This document shows, in pieces, positions 1 to 12,872 of a stretch of DNA of 64,000 nucleotides. The notes beneath the pieces are model-generated. The model had not been told where the DNA came from. It did no database searches and worked only from the letters and a program-made list of their open reading frames with translations. Both the position numbers and the translations under genes were made by a program. Origin of the DNA: Crocodylus rhombifer (taxonomy: Eukaryota > Chordata > Crocodylia > Crocodylidae); assembly GCA_038503035.1 (NCBI GenBank), contig JAVSML010020389.1:186001-250000 (forward strand), given 5' to 3'. Position 1 is the first letter of the stretch. Each line of letters begins with the position of its first letter.

Positions 1-3000
1 AAATCTATGCAAAGTGTCAGGCTCCGACACGGATTTGCACTCCTTTATACCCTGCAGGTGCATATAGAAAGGCATCGCCTGCAAGCGCATACGCCTGCTA
101 TACGTGGCTGTAAGCAAAGCAGATGCAGCGCCTGCCCCAGCTGGGCTGCTTCCAGCTGTACAGGAGTTAAATTTCCGACATGCATCGGAGCTGGAATAAG
201 CCAGTCAACAAAGTGTTGGTTCGCTCCCACCAGTCCCAGAGCAGACGGTGGGGTTTTCTCCCTGTCGTTCTGGCCGCACGGACTCACGCGAGTTAACTGC
301 AGGGTGAAGGGTCCTGCTAGTGGGGCCTAGCGTTAGACCGATGTCGCTTGTATATGTTCATACAGACATGCATGCACCAACCACAAATAACTGCCTTTGT
401 GCCAGGCTGGTTCAGAAGCAGGGCAGCAGGATACTGCTCTCTCTCCAAGCCGAGCCAGCAACGCGAGGGTGAGCGATGCTTGCTGGAAACGTCTTGTTTA
501 CACACAAAGCCGGCGTCTCGGCTCTGAAGCAAAGACTGACAACAGGCTCCAAGGGCCTCCAGCAAAGCTCTGCTGGTTCTTAGCCTCCAACTTCACATCT
601 TGAGCTCCACCGTGGGGAGCAGAAGAAAGCAAAAGCTTAATTTCAAAGTGAAAAGCTACACGGAGGACCACTGCAGATCAGCTGGCTGTTTCCTCCAGCC
701 CCATCTCCGCCGCGGCTGGGCTCCAGGCAGCCGGTGGGACCGCTGCTTCCAGTCCCTCCCGGGAGCCCAGGATGTGTTCAGACTGGCAGAACATGCTGAA
801 TAAAAAGGTTTCCCCCTTCCAGATTCATTGCACCCCTTTTACTTAGCTTGCAAACCCACCTCAAGTTGCAAACCGGCCAGGATGTCCCTGGTAACCTTTG
901 TCTCCTTGAGCATTGTTAGCGGAGGAGATGCAATGCCAATAAATCACAAGACCACCTTAACTGGTAAAACACGTCTTCTAACACTGGCACCCATCTTGCA
1001 GTCTTCACAATAGGTTGGATCTGATGGTATATGCTTTGCTGAACCTACTAAACCAGCACAAAGTAATTCTGCCTCGGTCAGTGAAAAGCTGGAGACGTCA
1101 GAGCCACGCAGAACTGAGAGCCGTCTTCAGGCGCATGCACGCACACTTGGCTGTCTCAAAGACCCTTTTCTAGGAAACGTCCAACAGCAATGAATGGCTG
1201 CACCAAGAGCATAGAAGAACTTCCCAAATGCAGCTGAAAACTGCTGGCTGAAAGAGCATGCTTTGAAAGTTGTTTTAAATTAATCTGAACAACGACTAGC
1301 ACAGCTCAAGTCAGCTTTTCTAAACCACTGTGACATTGCTTATGCTCTACAGCTAGTTTTCAAGTTTTTGATTTTTCCACTTCCTGCCCTAAACTTGTGG
1401 GGTGTCGCCGTCTCCGGCTGAGCAGCTGAAGGAAGGGAGACCGGACATAGCTACGGTCCAGGACTGGCCGCGCGTCCGTCTTGAAGCGAGTCCATTTAAG
1501 TCATGTCTTCACTGCATGGGAAGGGAACATGTCTTGTGTATTAAAATAATTCTCTGAAATGTTTGCAAACTTTCAAACAACCACGACCACCCCCACTACC
1601 ACAGGATCAATTCAACAGAAAAGAAATATGGCAGTTACGTGCTGCTTTCCTAATCTCACATTTCTCTCTATACAGAAAAGTAGCAATTCCCCAGTGGTTG
1701 GAAGCACACTCTTTTCTGTATGCCTGATGGCTTTCTATAAACTATAAATATATGGCCTGAAGTCAATGGGTTTAGAAACTAACAAACAAACAAACAAGTC
1801 CAGCCAATTAAAAAGAAACCACAATAATCTCTGTAGCTTTATTCATTCCAACTTTAGTCTAAATCTATTCCAAACCACGCGGCTGAGCCAGTAAAACAAA
1901 AGGACGTCGCCCACACCACCTCGTGCTTCTCACAGACTTCCTGGACCATCGTAAGTACAGCATCATTTCCGTGCTACCAGCTTTATTTATTAACATCTGA
2001 AAATGGATGAAGAACAAAGAAACTTTCTCCATTTAAATTTGAATAAATCCTTCCACTGAATCCATCCCCATGTCCAACTCGAGATGGCAAAGCAGCCCTT
2101 CTGTCTTGGCGGAGAGCTCATTAAAACAGACACAGGATTTCGGCCTCAAGTCAGAACGCGTTCTCCACACGGCCATATCAAGCACTTTATGCAAGTGTAC
2201 TCATCTGTTTGAAATCGTTTCACAATTTACTTATTTTTCTGGTTAGGATTTTTATTTTATTTTTTTTAGGCAAAATGTTCTGTAAATAAAATTTCATCTC
2301 CTGGAAAATACTCACTCCCCTTTCTCCAATAAGGTAAAAAGAAAACCTTCAAATATCACAATTTGCAAATGAAGACCTTTAAAATAATGGGACGACTGCT
2401 CTGGAATGGGATTATTAGGATAATGTGATGTTTAAGTGGGGCTCTCTTCCTCTCAAAGGACCTGCCTGAATTTTGCTGAGCTCATTTCACAGGAGACCTC
2501 AGAGAGATCAGTTATGACTTTTATTAAAGTCAAACCAATACCTGTATTCACAGAAGCCTAAAGGAAATTTCTTTCTGTAACTCTGATTGAAGTTTAATGG
2601 GAACTACACAAAGAAAATTTACTTAACCTCCTCACCTATCTCTTCCACTGTGGAAGTCTAGTCATCACGTGCTCTGCTCCCAGGAGACAATATCAAAGAT
2701 AGCGCTTCTCAATTTCATAATATTTTTTAGAGTAAAAGGGAGAAGACAGCTGCATAATCCATAACTACATTAGAATCCCACATGTATCTGATTTCTATAA
2801 CCTTAATAAACTAGTCCTTTTCTAAAAAGCCATGCAAATTAATATACTGTACATTAAAAGAGAGAAACCTAACACTACAGAGAACTGCACTGTTAACATC
2901 TGTACATGCACGCCAAAATCTTTCAGGGCTTAATATGATGCCATGTAGCATAGAGACACAATTTGTTTTTTTATGTTCCTATATTAGAAATGAACTTGTA

Positions 3001-3915
3001 ATGCATCTGGAAAGGATCGGGTGGTAGGAGAGCCCTGATGGAGGAGTTGGCTGTGGAGTGAAAAGCTGGCGCGCTGTGACTTTTATAGCACGCACCGATT
3101 ATTTATTGCATAGCAGACAGGGTTCCCAGGATGCTGGAGATCCTTTCAGGATCCTTTTCCTGCTCAGATCACAAAACCTGCGCTCTGGGCTTTTCTGCAA
3201 CGGCTCTCGGCGCTTCCCTTTTCCTTGAGCTTCGTCTGACCCACAAGCACAAAGGGGAGGATGTCTGCGCGGGCCACGGGAAGCTCCCACAATGAAGACA
3301 GCCCTGCACTCGAGTGACTCCAGCAGACATAATGAATTGGAGAGAAAACAGCGATGCTGGCCCCACAGCCGGCCTCCGAGTTCCTTTCCTGGCTCCTAGG
3401 ATATGAAAAAGGGCTTCCCCAGCACCAACTGACTTTCTGCTGCCCCGTCCCTGGGGAAGCCGCAGACTGAGTTTGCTCTGGCTGCACTGCTCGGGTTTGG
3501 GACGGTGACAAGAGGTCGATATGCTGTGTATGCTCAATTACACCCATTAACACCATGTTAAACACGATCAGTTCGGAGAGCTCGGGATGGGAATCTGAGG
3601 ACTTTGCTCATCCTCTGCAGGGACAGTCCCCGAGCTGGGCGGCGTAACTCTTCTTATGCCCGGCACCTGCTGCCCTCTGAGGAAGGCCCGCGATAACCTG
3701 CTCTCATCACCAATACTCAAGAAGTAGGAGGACGCAGAACGTCCTCGTCTTAGGCAAGAGGCTCTACCCTTTCTGTACCCCACCTTGCGTGCAGTTTTAT
3801 TACCCCAAAGATGATTAAAACAGCTCAAAAGTTCAAGCTGGGAAATTGCACAAGTGCAAGGGCTGAGCACCGAGCAAGTCCTTCCGGGACCGCACCATGC
3901 AGGATGCACCTAAGT
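1..3915. other. No gene recognised; single-copy DNA
   Basis: Open frames here are short (at most about 130 codons), overlap each other on both strands and match no family I recognise. The first 1.5 kb and 3.1-3.9 kb are moderately GC-rich, while 1.5-3.0 kb is AT-rich. There is a short AAAC-type microsatellite near 1776-1797. I see no convincing exon, promoter or RNA gene. Confidence 0.5.
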
Positions 3916-4094
3916 CTGGGACAGAAGTTTCATAAACCAGTTTGACCCAAATCATACTACATTCAACGAGGTTTATCTTAAACCAGTTTCAGCCAGTTTG
4001 AATCTGGTTTAGGTGCACTGAGCTGCTGTTCTGTTACAGGTTTAAACCCGTTTCTGACCACTTAAAATTGGTTTAGGTTTAACGTCTGTCCCTA
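3916..4094. mobile_element. hAT-type non-autonomous element (degenerate MITE)
   Basis: The ends read CTGGGACAGAAGTT on the left and, reverse-complemented, TAGGGACAGACGTT on the right, so they are inverted repeats with the YAGGG start typical of hAT elements. Between them are repeated AAACC/GGTTT words in both orientations, making the element roughly palindromic. There is no coding capacity in about 180 bp. A target duplication is not clear: ACCTAAGT on the left against GCCCTAAA or CCCTAAAG on the right is only partly matching. Assignment to hAT is inference from the termini. Confidence 0.6.
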
Positions 4095-5766
4095 GCCCTA
4101 AAGACAGGGGCTCTTGGGTTGTGGTCAGGACCACGACTGCTCTCTCCCCCTTCCTGAATCACGTCCTACAAGAATTTCCCAGGGAATGAAGTGCAGTAGA
4201 TTCATCGTCACCTGTTGATTATGGACCCTAAAAACCAACATACACTTCCCCTAGGCACAAAGCAGCAGCACATTAGCTGCAGGGGAACAGCTTGCTAGTG
4301 ATAAAACCGGACCGATATTCAAGCAACATCTAGGGCTGCAGGAGGCTGCAGAGCAGGGTGACTGACACCATTTAAAATGCTCTTTGATGCCGATGCTGGT
4401 CTGGAGGCGCTTCCATACACACCACCTCCTTCGTGCTCTGTGCACCTAAGCCTGATTAGGTACCTATACATTCATGGGCAAGTGTGCAATTAAGTAAAGT
4501 CAGGAAGCCTTGCAAGCTGGGCAGAAAATGGGTGCTAGGAAGCTGGCACTCCCCCCAATGTCCAGAGCAGCTTCACTAACCCAGGTCACAAACAACTCGT
4601 GTCTGCTTTAGTGCATCTTACAAAGTTGAATCACAAGAAACACGTCTGTCCTCTTCCCCATCTATTACCAAAAATTCAGTGCTCACAAGCAGGGCTTTGT
4701 GCACAGGCCGCAGTTGTGGCGGGGGGCATGAGGGGCGCGGCCAAGGGCAGCTGGGCAGAAGCTCCTCTGAGGGTCAGCCTCGCGGGAGAAAGGGAGCATG
4801 TGTAATTCATCCTGAATAGAAACCCACTTGAGAAAAGCACCAGCTCCATTTGATCCCCGCAGAACTGAAGATCATATCAGAAGCCTTTAAACTGGCCAAA
4901 GCTACATTTGCCTTCGCTCACAGCAGCTTCTCTCATTAGTATACAAACGCTATATCCCCCTCATTTGCATATTCACAGTTTTGTATCTTTTAGGAGACAA
5001 ACTCTTCCGACTGGAGCTTCTTGGATTCGTGGTCAAAAGCAAAAAAAAAAAAAGTGCTGAACGATGGAAAACAGGGAAATATCCATTTTCTATATTTAAA
5101 AAAATGACTTTGAGAGATAAGAAATAAACTTCCTAATATTTGTAAGTTTAAATTGATTACCTTCTGCTGACCCGAATCCCCATGGTTCACAGTGAGGCTG
5201 GCATGCATGCTTCCAGAATCAGGATCAAATCTCTCTGTAGGATGTCTCAGTGAATATTTATTAGCAAGACTGGAGGAGGCAGCCTCTGTATTAATCTCCT
5301 TCTGACAGGGAGAGAAGGCCAGCGAGCAACCTGTGGAGTAATCAGTAGATTTACCTTTCTTAATTCATTTAGGGAGATTTAAGTCAACTTTCCCCAGTAG
5401 TAATTAATTAATAAGAAGCTTGTCCGCTGCTCTCAGTGGCAGCAGTGTTCCCTGACCCATTGCAGATTTGGAACAAATATTTGTTCAGAGAAATGGCTGT
5501 TCTTCTAAGAAATGATCTAGTTATTTTGCATCGCAGATACAGCCTGCAGTTATGTAAAGTCACGCTGAGCTAAAGAGAAAAACAAACTTTACATCGCTAA
5601 GCTGCAAGAATGGGGCGGTTTTCACCTGGAAAACGCTCACCTGGAAATCTGATTTACAAACATTTGCAGGGGCAAAAAATATGAATATTTCTAGCAAGTA
5701 TGAAAATTCAGCATGGGAAAGTGAATATTTACAAGGGTTGTGAGTTGGAGCCAAGTTGATCTAAGG
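4095..5766. other. No gene recognised
   Basis: This is single-copy, AT-leaning DNA. A perfect octamer ATTTGCAT lies at 4963-4970 in an AT-rich stretch, and a TAATTAATTAAT run sits near 5401-5412. These are motifs found in vertebrate enhancers but also expected by chance in AT-rich DNA. No exon or repeat is convincing. Confidence 0.45.
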
Positions 5767-5952
5767 CAGGGGTGGGCAAAACGCGGCCCAGGGGCCAGAT
5801 GCGGTCCACCAGGCCATTCTATCCAGCCCACGGGGCCCCTAAAAATATAGAAAATTAATAGTTATCTGCCCCTGGCTACCTGTCATGTGGCCCTCGATGG
5901 CTTGCCAAAACTTGGTAAGTGGCCCTCCACCCAAAATAATTGCCCACCCCTG
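5767..5952. mobile_element. hAT (Charlie-like) MITE with 8-bp target duplication
   Basis: The element starts CAGGGGTGGGCAA and ends TTGCCCACCCCTG, so its termini are perfect inverted repeats for 12-13 bp. The interior has GCGGCCCAGGGGCC and GTGGCCCTC words, a style common in small hAT elements of amniotes. Flanks are ATCTAAGG on the left and GTCTAAGG on the right, a 7/8-matching 8-bp target-site duplication, which is the hAT signature. At 186 bp it has no transposase and would have moved using an enzyme supplied elsewhere. Confidence 0.85.
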
Positions 5953-6334
5953 GTCTAAGGGCATAAGGAGAGCACACCATTCACCAGCAGACTCCCCCTG
6001 TGCCTAAAGAAGGGTGTTTGTGCCCAAACAATTTTTCTTTGAGCAGAACACATCTACTCAAAGAACCTTGTCTTCCCATACTTACACGGCAAACTTGTGA
6101 ATTTCGATTAGCTTTCCCCAGCATGAGAATGCTTTTAGAGACATTTTTATACTGATTATTTTGCCAGGACTTTCATTTTGGAAGGAAGAAAAATCAGAGA
6201 AAGGACTAAAAATTGAAAGAAAAAAACCCCCCCTTGTTTAATCTTGTGAATTTTTTTCATGAACCATTAGGCTTCAGACAAAGGACCAATAACTTGTTTG
6301 AAGAATGAAAAGTGTTGCTAAAGCTTGGCACTTA
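5953..6334. other. No gene recognised
   Basis: AT-rich single-copy sequence with A-runs near 6220. I see no repeat, exon or RNA signal. Confidence 0.4.
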
Positions 6335-6515
6335 TCCAGGGATCTCAAAGCACGAATACGCTCAGCTGTGTAGGAGGGAAACACTCTTGCCCCTTTTTCA
6401 CAGGTGTTAAGGCCAAGGGAGAATATTAGGATAATCTAGTCTGACCTTTCACAAAATGCCTTCATTTCAACATCAAGCCCAAATTCCATCCAAGTTATCA
6501 CCTATCTTTTTGTAG
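6335..6515 (-). repeat. MIR-like SINE / CR1 tail remnants
   Basis: The stretch around 6340-6420 has words such as TCCAGGGATCTCAAAGCAC and CCCCTTTTTCACAGGTG, which resemble the reverse complement of the MIR core/tail (counterpart of the 'tctgtaaaatgggg' segment). It is followed by TAATCTAGTCTGACCTTTC, which resembles the antisense end of old CR1 copies. Both are heavily decayed, so family and boundaries are tentative. Confidence 0.35.
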
Positions 6516-8996
6516 ATGGTGTAGATGAGGCAAAAATGCTACAGGGACCTGCTTAGGTTCCCACCCAGGGAACAGGTTGAACTCTTCCTGTCCCTTTTGC
6601 CACAAACCTTTTGCTTCCTCTTTTCACTGATGATTCTCCTTGGATCAGTGTTGAATTATGCTGAAAAGCTTTACTCTCAGAGACCCTGTCCAAGCCCTAA
6701 CTATACTTCCCAACAGAGGCAAAGGACCCCTCTTCGGTGCTCTCTGGTCTCTGAGGCTTGTCTGCTACATCTGAGAACAAGCAAGTCCAAAAGACCACTG
6801 AGGGAGAAGATGAAACACTCTGACTGGTATCAGCCAAGTCCACCCTGCTGTGCCAAAATGTCCTTAGGAGTGGCATGGGCCTCCCATCCACCCTGCCACA
6901 CACACTTGGAACCAACACGAGATGCTTTCTGGCATCATCACCCATGGCATCCACTGCCCCTAGTTAGCCTGCATACACACCATGTCGTGTACAAGTACCC
7001 CATGAGCTGGCATGGGTAGCTGATGTGTGTGAAGGTCCAACCTCGCTTCAAAACACATCTAGTCAGCTTGCCCAGAAGACCCTCTTGTCACACACACTGG
7101 ATTAGCAGGTTAATGCTTTCCTGTGAATGCTTCTCTCAGACCCTCAGTGTTATTTTAATGCAGCTTTTGTGATGTGAATAAATATGTTACAGAACAATAG
7201 ACTTTAAGGATCTATTCTCCAAAGTTTTATGAACATTTATGCTAAGAGACATCAAAGAAATTTCTGTAATTTTCACTATGACAGAGCCAGAATGCACTTT
7301 CCATTTTTTTTCTATTCCCCCATCTCAAAATAAGATTCTGCTATAATTCCCAGTAGCAATTTAGATACAGCAGGCCAAAGGAAAGGGAAATTTGAATGTT
7401 TTTTTGAACACTTTACTTACATTTCCATAAGCGATGCTCTAAACTTTACTATACTCATTTAGATAGCATAAGTGAAGCGTTTGAGCATCTGCCACTTCAT
7501 GAATAACGCAGATAGCTTCGTATTTGCCATTTCTGTCGATAGATACATTTACAGTGCACTGGATACAAAGGGCACGTTCAAAAGAGAGCCTCGGCATGCC
7601 TATTTTGCACCTGTTTCCCAGCCCCTTCACCATGCACATCACACTGACTCCCGCCTTATGTCTACCTAGCAGAATAAAGCACACTATAGACCTTCCTCCA
7701 TCTACGCATCACCTCTGAATACTACCAAGCATACCTCAATGAGCCCAAACCGGCCTGACTCGTAGGCCAGGAGGCCAGAAAACTGAGTCTACGACAGCAG
7801 CAATTAGGATGAAAGAATGAGTCAAATAAAGTCAATCCTATTTTAACATAGGCCCCCCATGGAGTAAGTTAGATTCCTTTCCATAAATCACGAAAGGGAA
7901 GTAAGTCAGGCTAAGAGCAGGGTAATGGACAACAAGGTAGGCTAACTTATCCTGCCCTGCACGATGCTCCAGTACATGATCCTATTTCAGATAAGGCGGG
8001 GTGAGACAGAAGCACTTGCAAATCCATCCCTAAAGTCTTTAGTGCATGGGCTTACCCAGCTATGCCACAGACAGCGAATTCCAAGACCTGGCAAAGATGG
8101 CCTTTCCCCCGGGAACACGGCCAGTGAACTGCCGAGCACAGCAGCATACACATCGCAGACATCCTGGAACAGAAAGCGGAGAGCAGCAAAATTACATTAA
8201 ATGGTACTTTATGCCTAAGTTACGGAATAATTTCTAAGCTTTCTGGTTTGATCATTTTGACTGTGACTGTCCAAGCCCTAATTATACTTCCCAAGAGGGC
8301 AGAGAATCTTCCAAAGGAAATGAGGTTTCTTCTCTTGTTCGGCAGGAGGATGAGACTGTAGGCCTGCTGAGCTGGCATGACTTTTAGTTGAAGATATTAA
8401 TAACATGTCAGTTGATGGGGATGTGCTGAATCCTAAATACTCACTTCTCCTCTGTGAATGTGCAATATTCCTGTTTAGTTAATCACAGACAAGCTACTGC
8501 ACTGAATCTTTCTGCAAAATCTTATGAGACAACAGAGGCATCTGCTCCCATTAAGGTGACTAAGCTCACTGATGGTGAAAATAATGTTGGGCTGCTTTAT
8601 CTGCGTTTAAATGACTCAATTAATGAGCTCTTTAAAATTAATGTTTTTTTCCACCCCCAGCAATACTTTCACCTAAAATCCAGGTACCAAAAAACAAAAA
8701 ACAAAAAAAATCAAACCCAAGCTAAAACCCAGTGTATTCTAACTTGTTCCTGTACATGATGCCAGGCAGATTTTTCTAGAAGTGTTGCGGTATTGTACTC
8801 TCTACCTTGCAAGGGTATCACTGTGACCAGATTTCTAATCACAAAGGATCTCTCTTTAATGTCCCCTGGGTCTACCTCAATATCTTTGGTGTAAAACCTG
8901 TGCAGCAGGACCATATTAACTGAGAAAATGAGGCAGAAAAGCAGGGCATCAATTTGCAATATCACTTGATCGGAGTACCAGAATGGTTAAATTTAG
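6516..8996. other. No gene recognised; short dispersed duplicate inside
   Basis: A 164-codon open frame at 6525-7019 has no recognisable domain and no coding context, so I do not call it a gene. A 28-bp segment beginning CTGTCCAAGCCCTAA occurs at 6686-6713 and again at 8267-8294 with one mismatch, suggesting an unrecognised interspersed repeat or a local duplication. The rest is single-copy. Confidence 0.4.
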
Positions 8997-9014
8997 ACAC
9001 ACACACACACACAC
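8997..9014. repeat. (AC)n microsatellite
   Basis: Uninterrupted AC dinucleotide run of about nine units, likely polymorphic in length. Confidence 0.9.
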
Positions 9015-12000
9015 AAAAAGGAAAAGACCTCAAAAAAAAGCCTTGGTCATATGTATAATTTTATTAAAGCAAAACGGAGACATCTTTCCCAAAGATGTTC
9101 TGCCTTCAAAAACTCATGTTAGTATAAGTTGTGCACGTGTCGCAGAAGGTCCTCAAAGCCCCGATCGGAAATCAGGGCCCTATTATGCCATACACTGCAT
9201 AAAACCCAGATGAAAGGGGTAAAGGAGAAAAGAAAAATACAAGATAAAGAAAAAAAAAACAAAATGAAAAGAAAATAACCAGGAAACAAAATTATTCTTA
9301 AAGATGATCCTTGCAGTGCAAAGGAAGCTAATGGTGGAATTTCAGATTTAATCCATCTCGGAGCAGGGAGAGCAATCAGTTTGGCCTTAACCTTAGGTGT
9401 GGAAGCTCTGCTTTGCATACATGCTGTTTCAACACTTCTGGGTTGTAATCCAGCCCCTAACAATCAATATTCAAACCTGAGACATGCACAGCCTCTCTAA
9501 CGTGCCAGACTTAATGTCCATCTTTTGCAGGAACATGGAGCCTGTTCTAAAATTGAAGACCAAATTGTCCACTGACCTCAGGGGACTCCATTTTTCTCTT
9601 TGCCGATTTATCCAAGTACTAAAAATAATTCTCCCCCAGTCTGGGCAACAGGCACTTGCATATTTTCAAGCTGTATAAATCACATGCCACACACACACAG
9701 TTTATATATACACTAGTATATAAGCAATTATAAACTGATGTTGCTTCCTGACTTTTTGCAGAGTTGCTGATACATTATATACAAATCCACACATTTGTTG
9801 TTATTAATTAGTATTTGTATATAAGTACTTCCTAACATCCCTGATCGCAGGGCATGGCTCCTTCGTGATATGTATTGCATGGATATCAGGACAATGACAA
9901 GATGCAACAAGTGGAAGCAGTCCTTTGAAAATATTTTGTTGTTTTCCACAGTGAACTTCTTTGAAAAACATTGTTCAAAACAGGATTTGGGGACCCCAAT
10001 AAAGTCATCTTGATGGGAAACCGTACTGTTTTCCATAGCTCTCTAACTGGCTCCTTACATACTAACAGCTATAAACACCCTTCACAGCTAAAACACACTC
10101 CAGTAGAGCTGGAAACAATTCTTTGGGGAACTTATGCAGGTGTCACTCTCATATATACAGTACACAGTGCACTACAGGTGCCAAGGCTGCTGCCTAATGG
10201 TATTTCTTCCCCACAAATACTACTACTACTACAAGCTTAAGGTCTGGAACTCTGCCAACTTGCCACAAATGACACAAGTCCATTAAACCACATCATTAAC
10301 TATTACTGAAAACTAGCAATTCATCTCTAACAAGCATGTGCTCGGTCACCTTTCCTATCTAGGGAACACTCTCAGTTCTGGTTCACAGTCTATTCCACTC
10401 TAACGGCTGAAACCCAGAAAATGGACATAGCTAGGACAGGGTAGGAAGAAATAATGTACTACGACTTGTTGCTCTTGCAACTGGCCAGCGTAAAGCAGCC
10501 ATGGGTGGGAGGCGCAGGAGGGGTGTTAAACTGCAATAACCCTGCTTTACGTTCAGAGAATGTATGAGCGTGTTCAAAGGCCCGACTTCACTGACAGCAG
10601 GGTTTCGGGCAAAGGAGATGCTTGGAGTCAAGCCGTGTTTTACATTTGGGTTTCCACTGAAGATCTAGAGATTGCAGTGTTTCTCGTTAGAAGCAGAGCC
10701 AACCTCGCGCAAATTCAAACAAAGCGTAACCATGCCCCACACCTGCAACTTGGGTACAACTATCGCACAGCCATGGGGCACAACGTAGCACTGAGCTGGA
10801 ACGGCCTCGTTTATTGGGCTGGTAACTGATCCAGCATGCTGATAATAATCGGTTATGACTGCAGCTTAACTGGGAGTTAATTAGCAAATTTTCAGCACAT
10901 TCAACCAGACACATAATCAGGTGTAAAGCAGGTGTGAGATAACCCATTCTAGTCTTTAATACAAAAGCTGCCAAGTACAGTTTTCCAAACAAACCAGAAA
11001 CATGATAAACACTATTTCTGGTGGGCACAGAATATTTCATATTAAGCCTTCAAACTATCTTTTCATGGCCTCTTCATCTCCATTAAGCAGTTAAAATTAT
11101 TCCTAATAGGGCACTTTAATTAAGACAGGGAAAGGGGCTATACCAAAGTCCAGGGCCAATTGGAGGATGTGGCAAGACGAGCACAGTAGGGATACCGCCA
11201 TAAGTACGGGTGACTATCCTGGTGTCCACTGAGCACGAAACAAGGCCAGGCAGGCAACCGGAGAGACACGGCCATGCTGTTGGCTGTTCCCAGTCAAACT
11301 GCATTTCTTCCCCCATTCGCTCGCTGCTTCTTTCGTGGATATGGAAGGTACCCGTGACAGGTCCCTGAATTACATGACAGATTTAAACAGCTGCTTTTAC
11401 AGCAAAAACACAAACTCTGTGATCAGTCCCAAAAACTGAAAAAAAAATGACAACCCAAAGTCTAGAGGAGCTGAGACGTGAGCAGAGAGAGCTGCTCTCA
11501 TGTCTGGCAGATAACGGAGTACCTGGTTCTTTGTAAATCCTCAGTTGAAAAGGTTTTGTGGGGTTTTTTTTGTTTTTTTAAGGCCTTTAAAGTTCATAGC
11601 ATATCAGAACAGAAGGCATCCCAGCTTAAGAAATAGACTGCATGAAAACAACACAAAGCCTCTGACTTCACCGACTCTGCTCAGCCCTCAAATCTGACCC
11701 TTGTTGGATGTCCAGTGTGTCCTGGCTTATCTAGATCTGTTGTTCAGACTCTGGGACAGGGATAGGCTTTGGTTTGCGTCCAGCCCGTACTGTGCGCGTT
11801 TAAAATGAAGGAGCGCGATGCCTTCGCTCTTTAAGCCCGAGGGATACAACAGCACCACGGCCGTTCGTGCAGCTTGGTATCGGGATTGTGGGAACGGGCG
11901 CTCCACTCTTACCTGCGTGGGGACGCCTGGCCCTTATCCACATCCACTCCCAACGACCCAGCTTGGACCTTGGTTTTACTGGAGTGCCCAAACAGTGCCA

Positions 12001-12084
12001 TCCGGGAGGGACAGAAAGGAGTCCCTGTGGTCTATCAAAGAGGACAAACTTTCCTCGTTTTCTTATTATTTATGCAAGGAATTA
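9015..12084. other. No gene recognised
   Basis: Mixed AT-rich and moderate-GC single-copy DNA. It contains a short AC run near 9692, AT/TA dinucleotide patches near 9705-9720 and five ACT units near 10217. No open frame resembles a known exon. An A-run and GTTTTTTTTG-type tracts near 11440 and 11565 are simple low-complexity. Confidence 0.45.
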
Positions 12085-12230
12085 GTAGCTGTTCCTCTAC
12101 CCTGGAGGTTTTCACGAGGAGACGGGACTGGCACCTCGCTGGGGTTGCTTGACTCCAGTTGTCTTCCTGCTTAGACCTGGGGGGCTGGACCCGATGATTT
12201 GCAAGGTCCCTTCCAGCCCCTGACATCTGT
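12085..12230 (+). mobile_element. CR1 LINE 3' end, severely 5'-truncated
   Basis: The run CTCGCTGGGGTTGCTTGACTC followed by GGGGCTGGACCCGATGATTT and AAGGTCCCTTCCAGCCCCTGA matches position by position the tail of the longer CR1 that ends near 15.70 kb. Only about 150 bp are present, the usual result of incomplete reverse transcription of a LINE. It lies in the same orientation as the long CR1 some 430 bp downstream. Confidence 0.8.
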
Positions 12231-12659
12231 TTTCAGCTCACTCGCTAGCGCCAAGCCAGATTTGTGCTGGCTGAAGAGTGCTTTGTGCGGGCAGCTGCCC
12301 CGAAAGCAAGACGGCTGCCCACAGAGCAAGGCATGACCGCCAGGAAGGGACGTGCCAGGCTCCGTGTGGCCTCTCTGTTTATGCCTCCTACATCCCATTC
12401 AGTTTATTAAGTGTGTGTGCGTTTAAAGTGATTTCTCCGAATTGTACAGCAGTGTGCAGCCCTCCGAGCACTGGCACCGCGAAGGAAAGCCTCCCAGGGG
12501 AGCTGCCCACATCTGACAGAGCCAGACTGGCAAAGGAGGGGCTCTCGCTGCAATTCACAACCTGCCCGGGAAGCGTCTGAATCAAAACCACCATCAAACA
12601 CACCAGGAGGGCGAGCAAGCGAGAGACATGCTGGGATGGGACGGGCTCCACCTTCCCCC
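12231..12659. other. Spacer between two CR1 copies
   Basis: Moderate-GC sequence with no recognised gene. Part of it may belong to the poorly conserved 5' region of the downstream CR1, since its left boundary is not visible. Confidence 0.4.
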
Positions 12660-12872
12660 TAAAGGTCAGCGTGTGTTCTCTTCTAGGGTGGCAGACCTCC
12701 TCCGGCGGGCTTTAAACTGGGCTCGTCGGGGGAAGGGGAAGATGAGGGCGGAGGAAACATCAGACTGCCAGACCAAACAGCACCCACAACTACAGCCCGG
12801 CCCAGCCCAACGAGCGAAGCGAACAAGCAGGTAAGAGAGAGGGGCCAGGGCAACGCTGGGACGAGGGGGTCA

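Noticed and set aside
6525..7019. 164-codon open frame
   Set aside because: No recognisable domain, no splice or promoter context, and low-complexity His/Pro/Ser composition.
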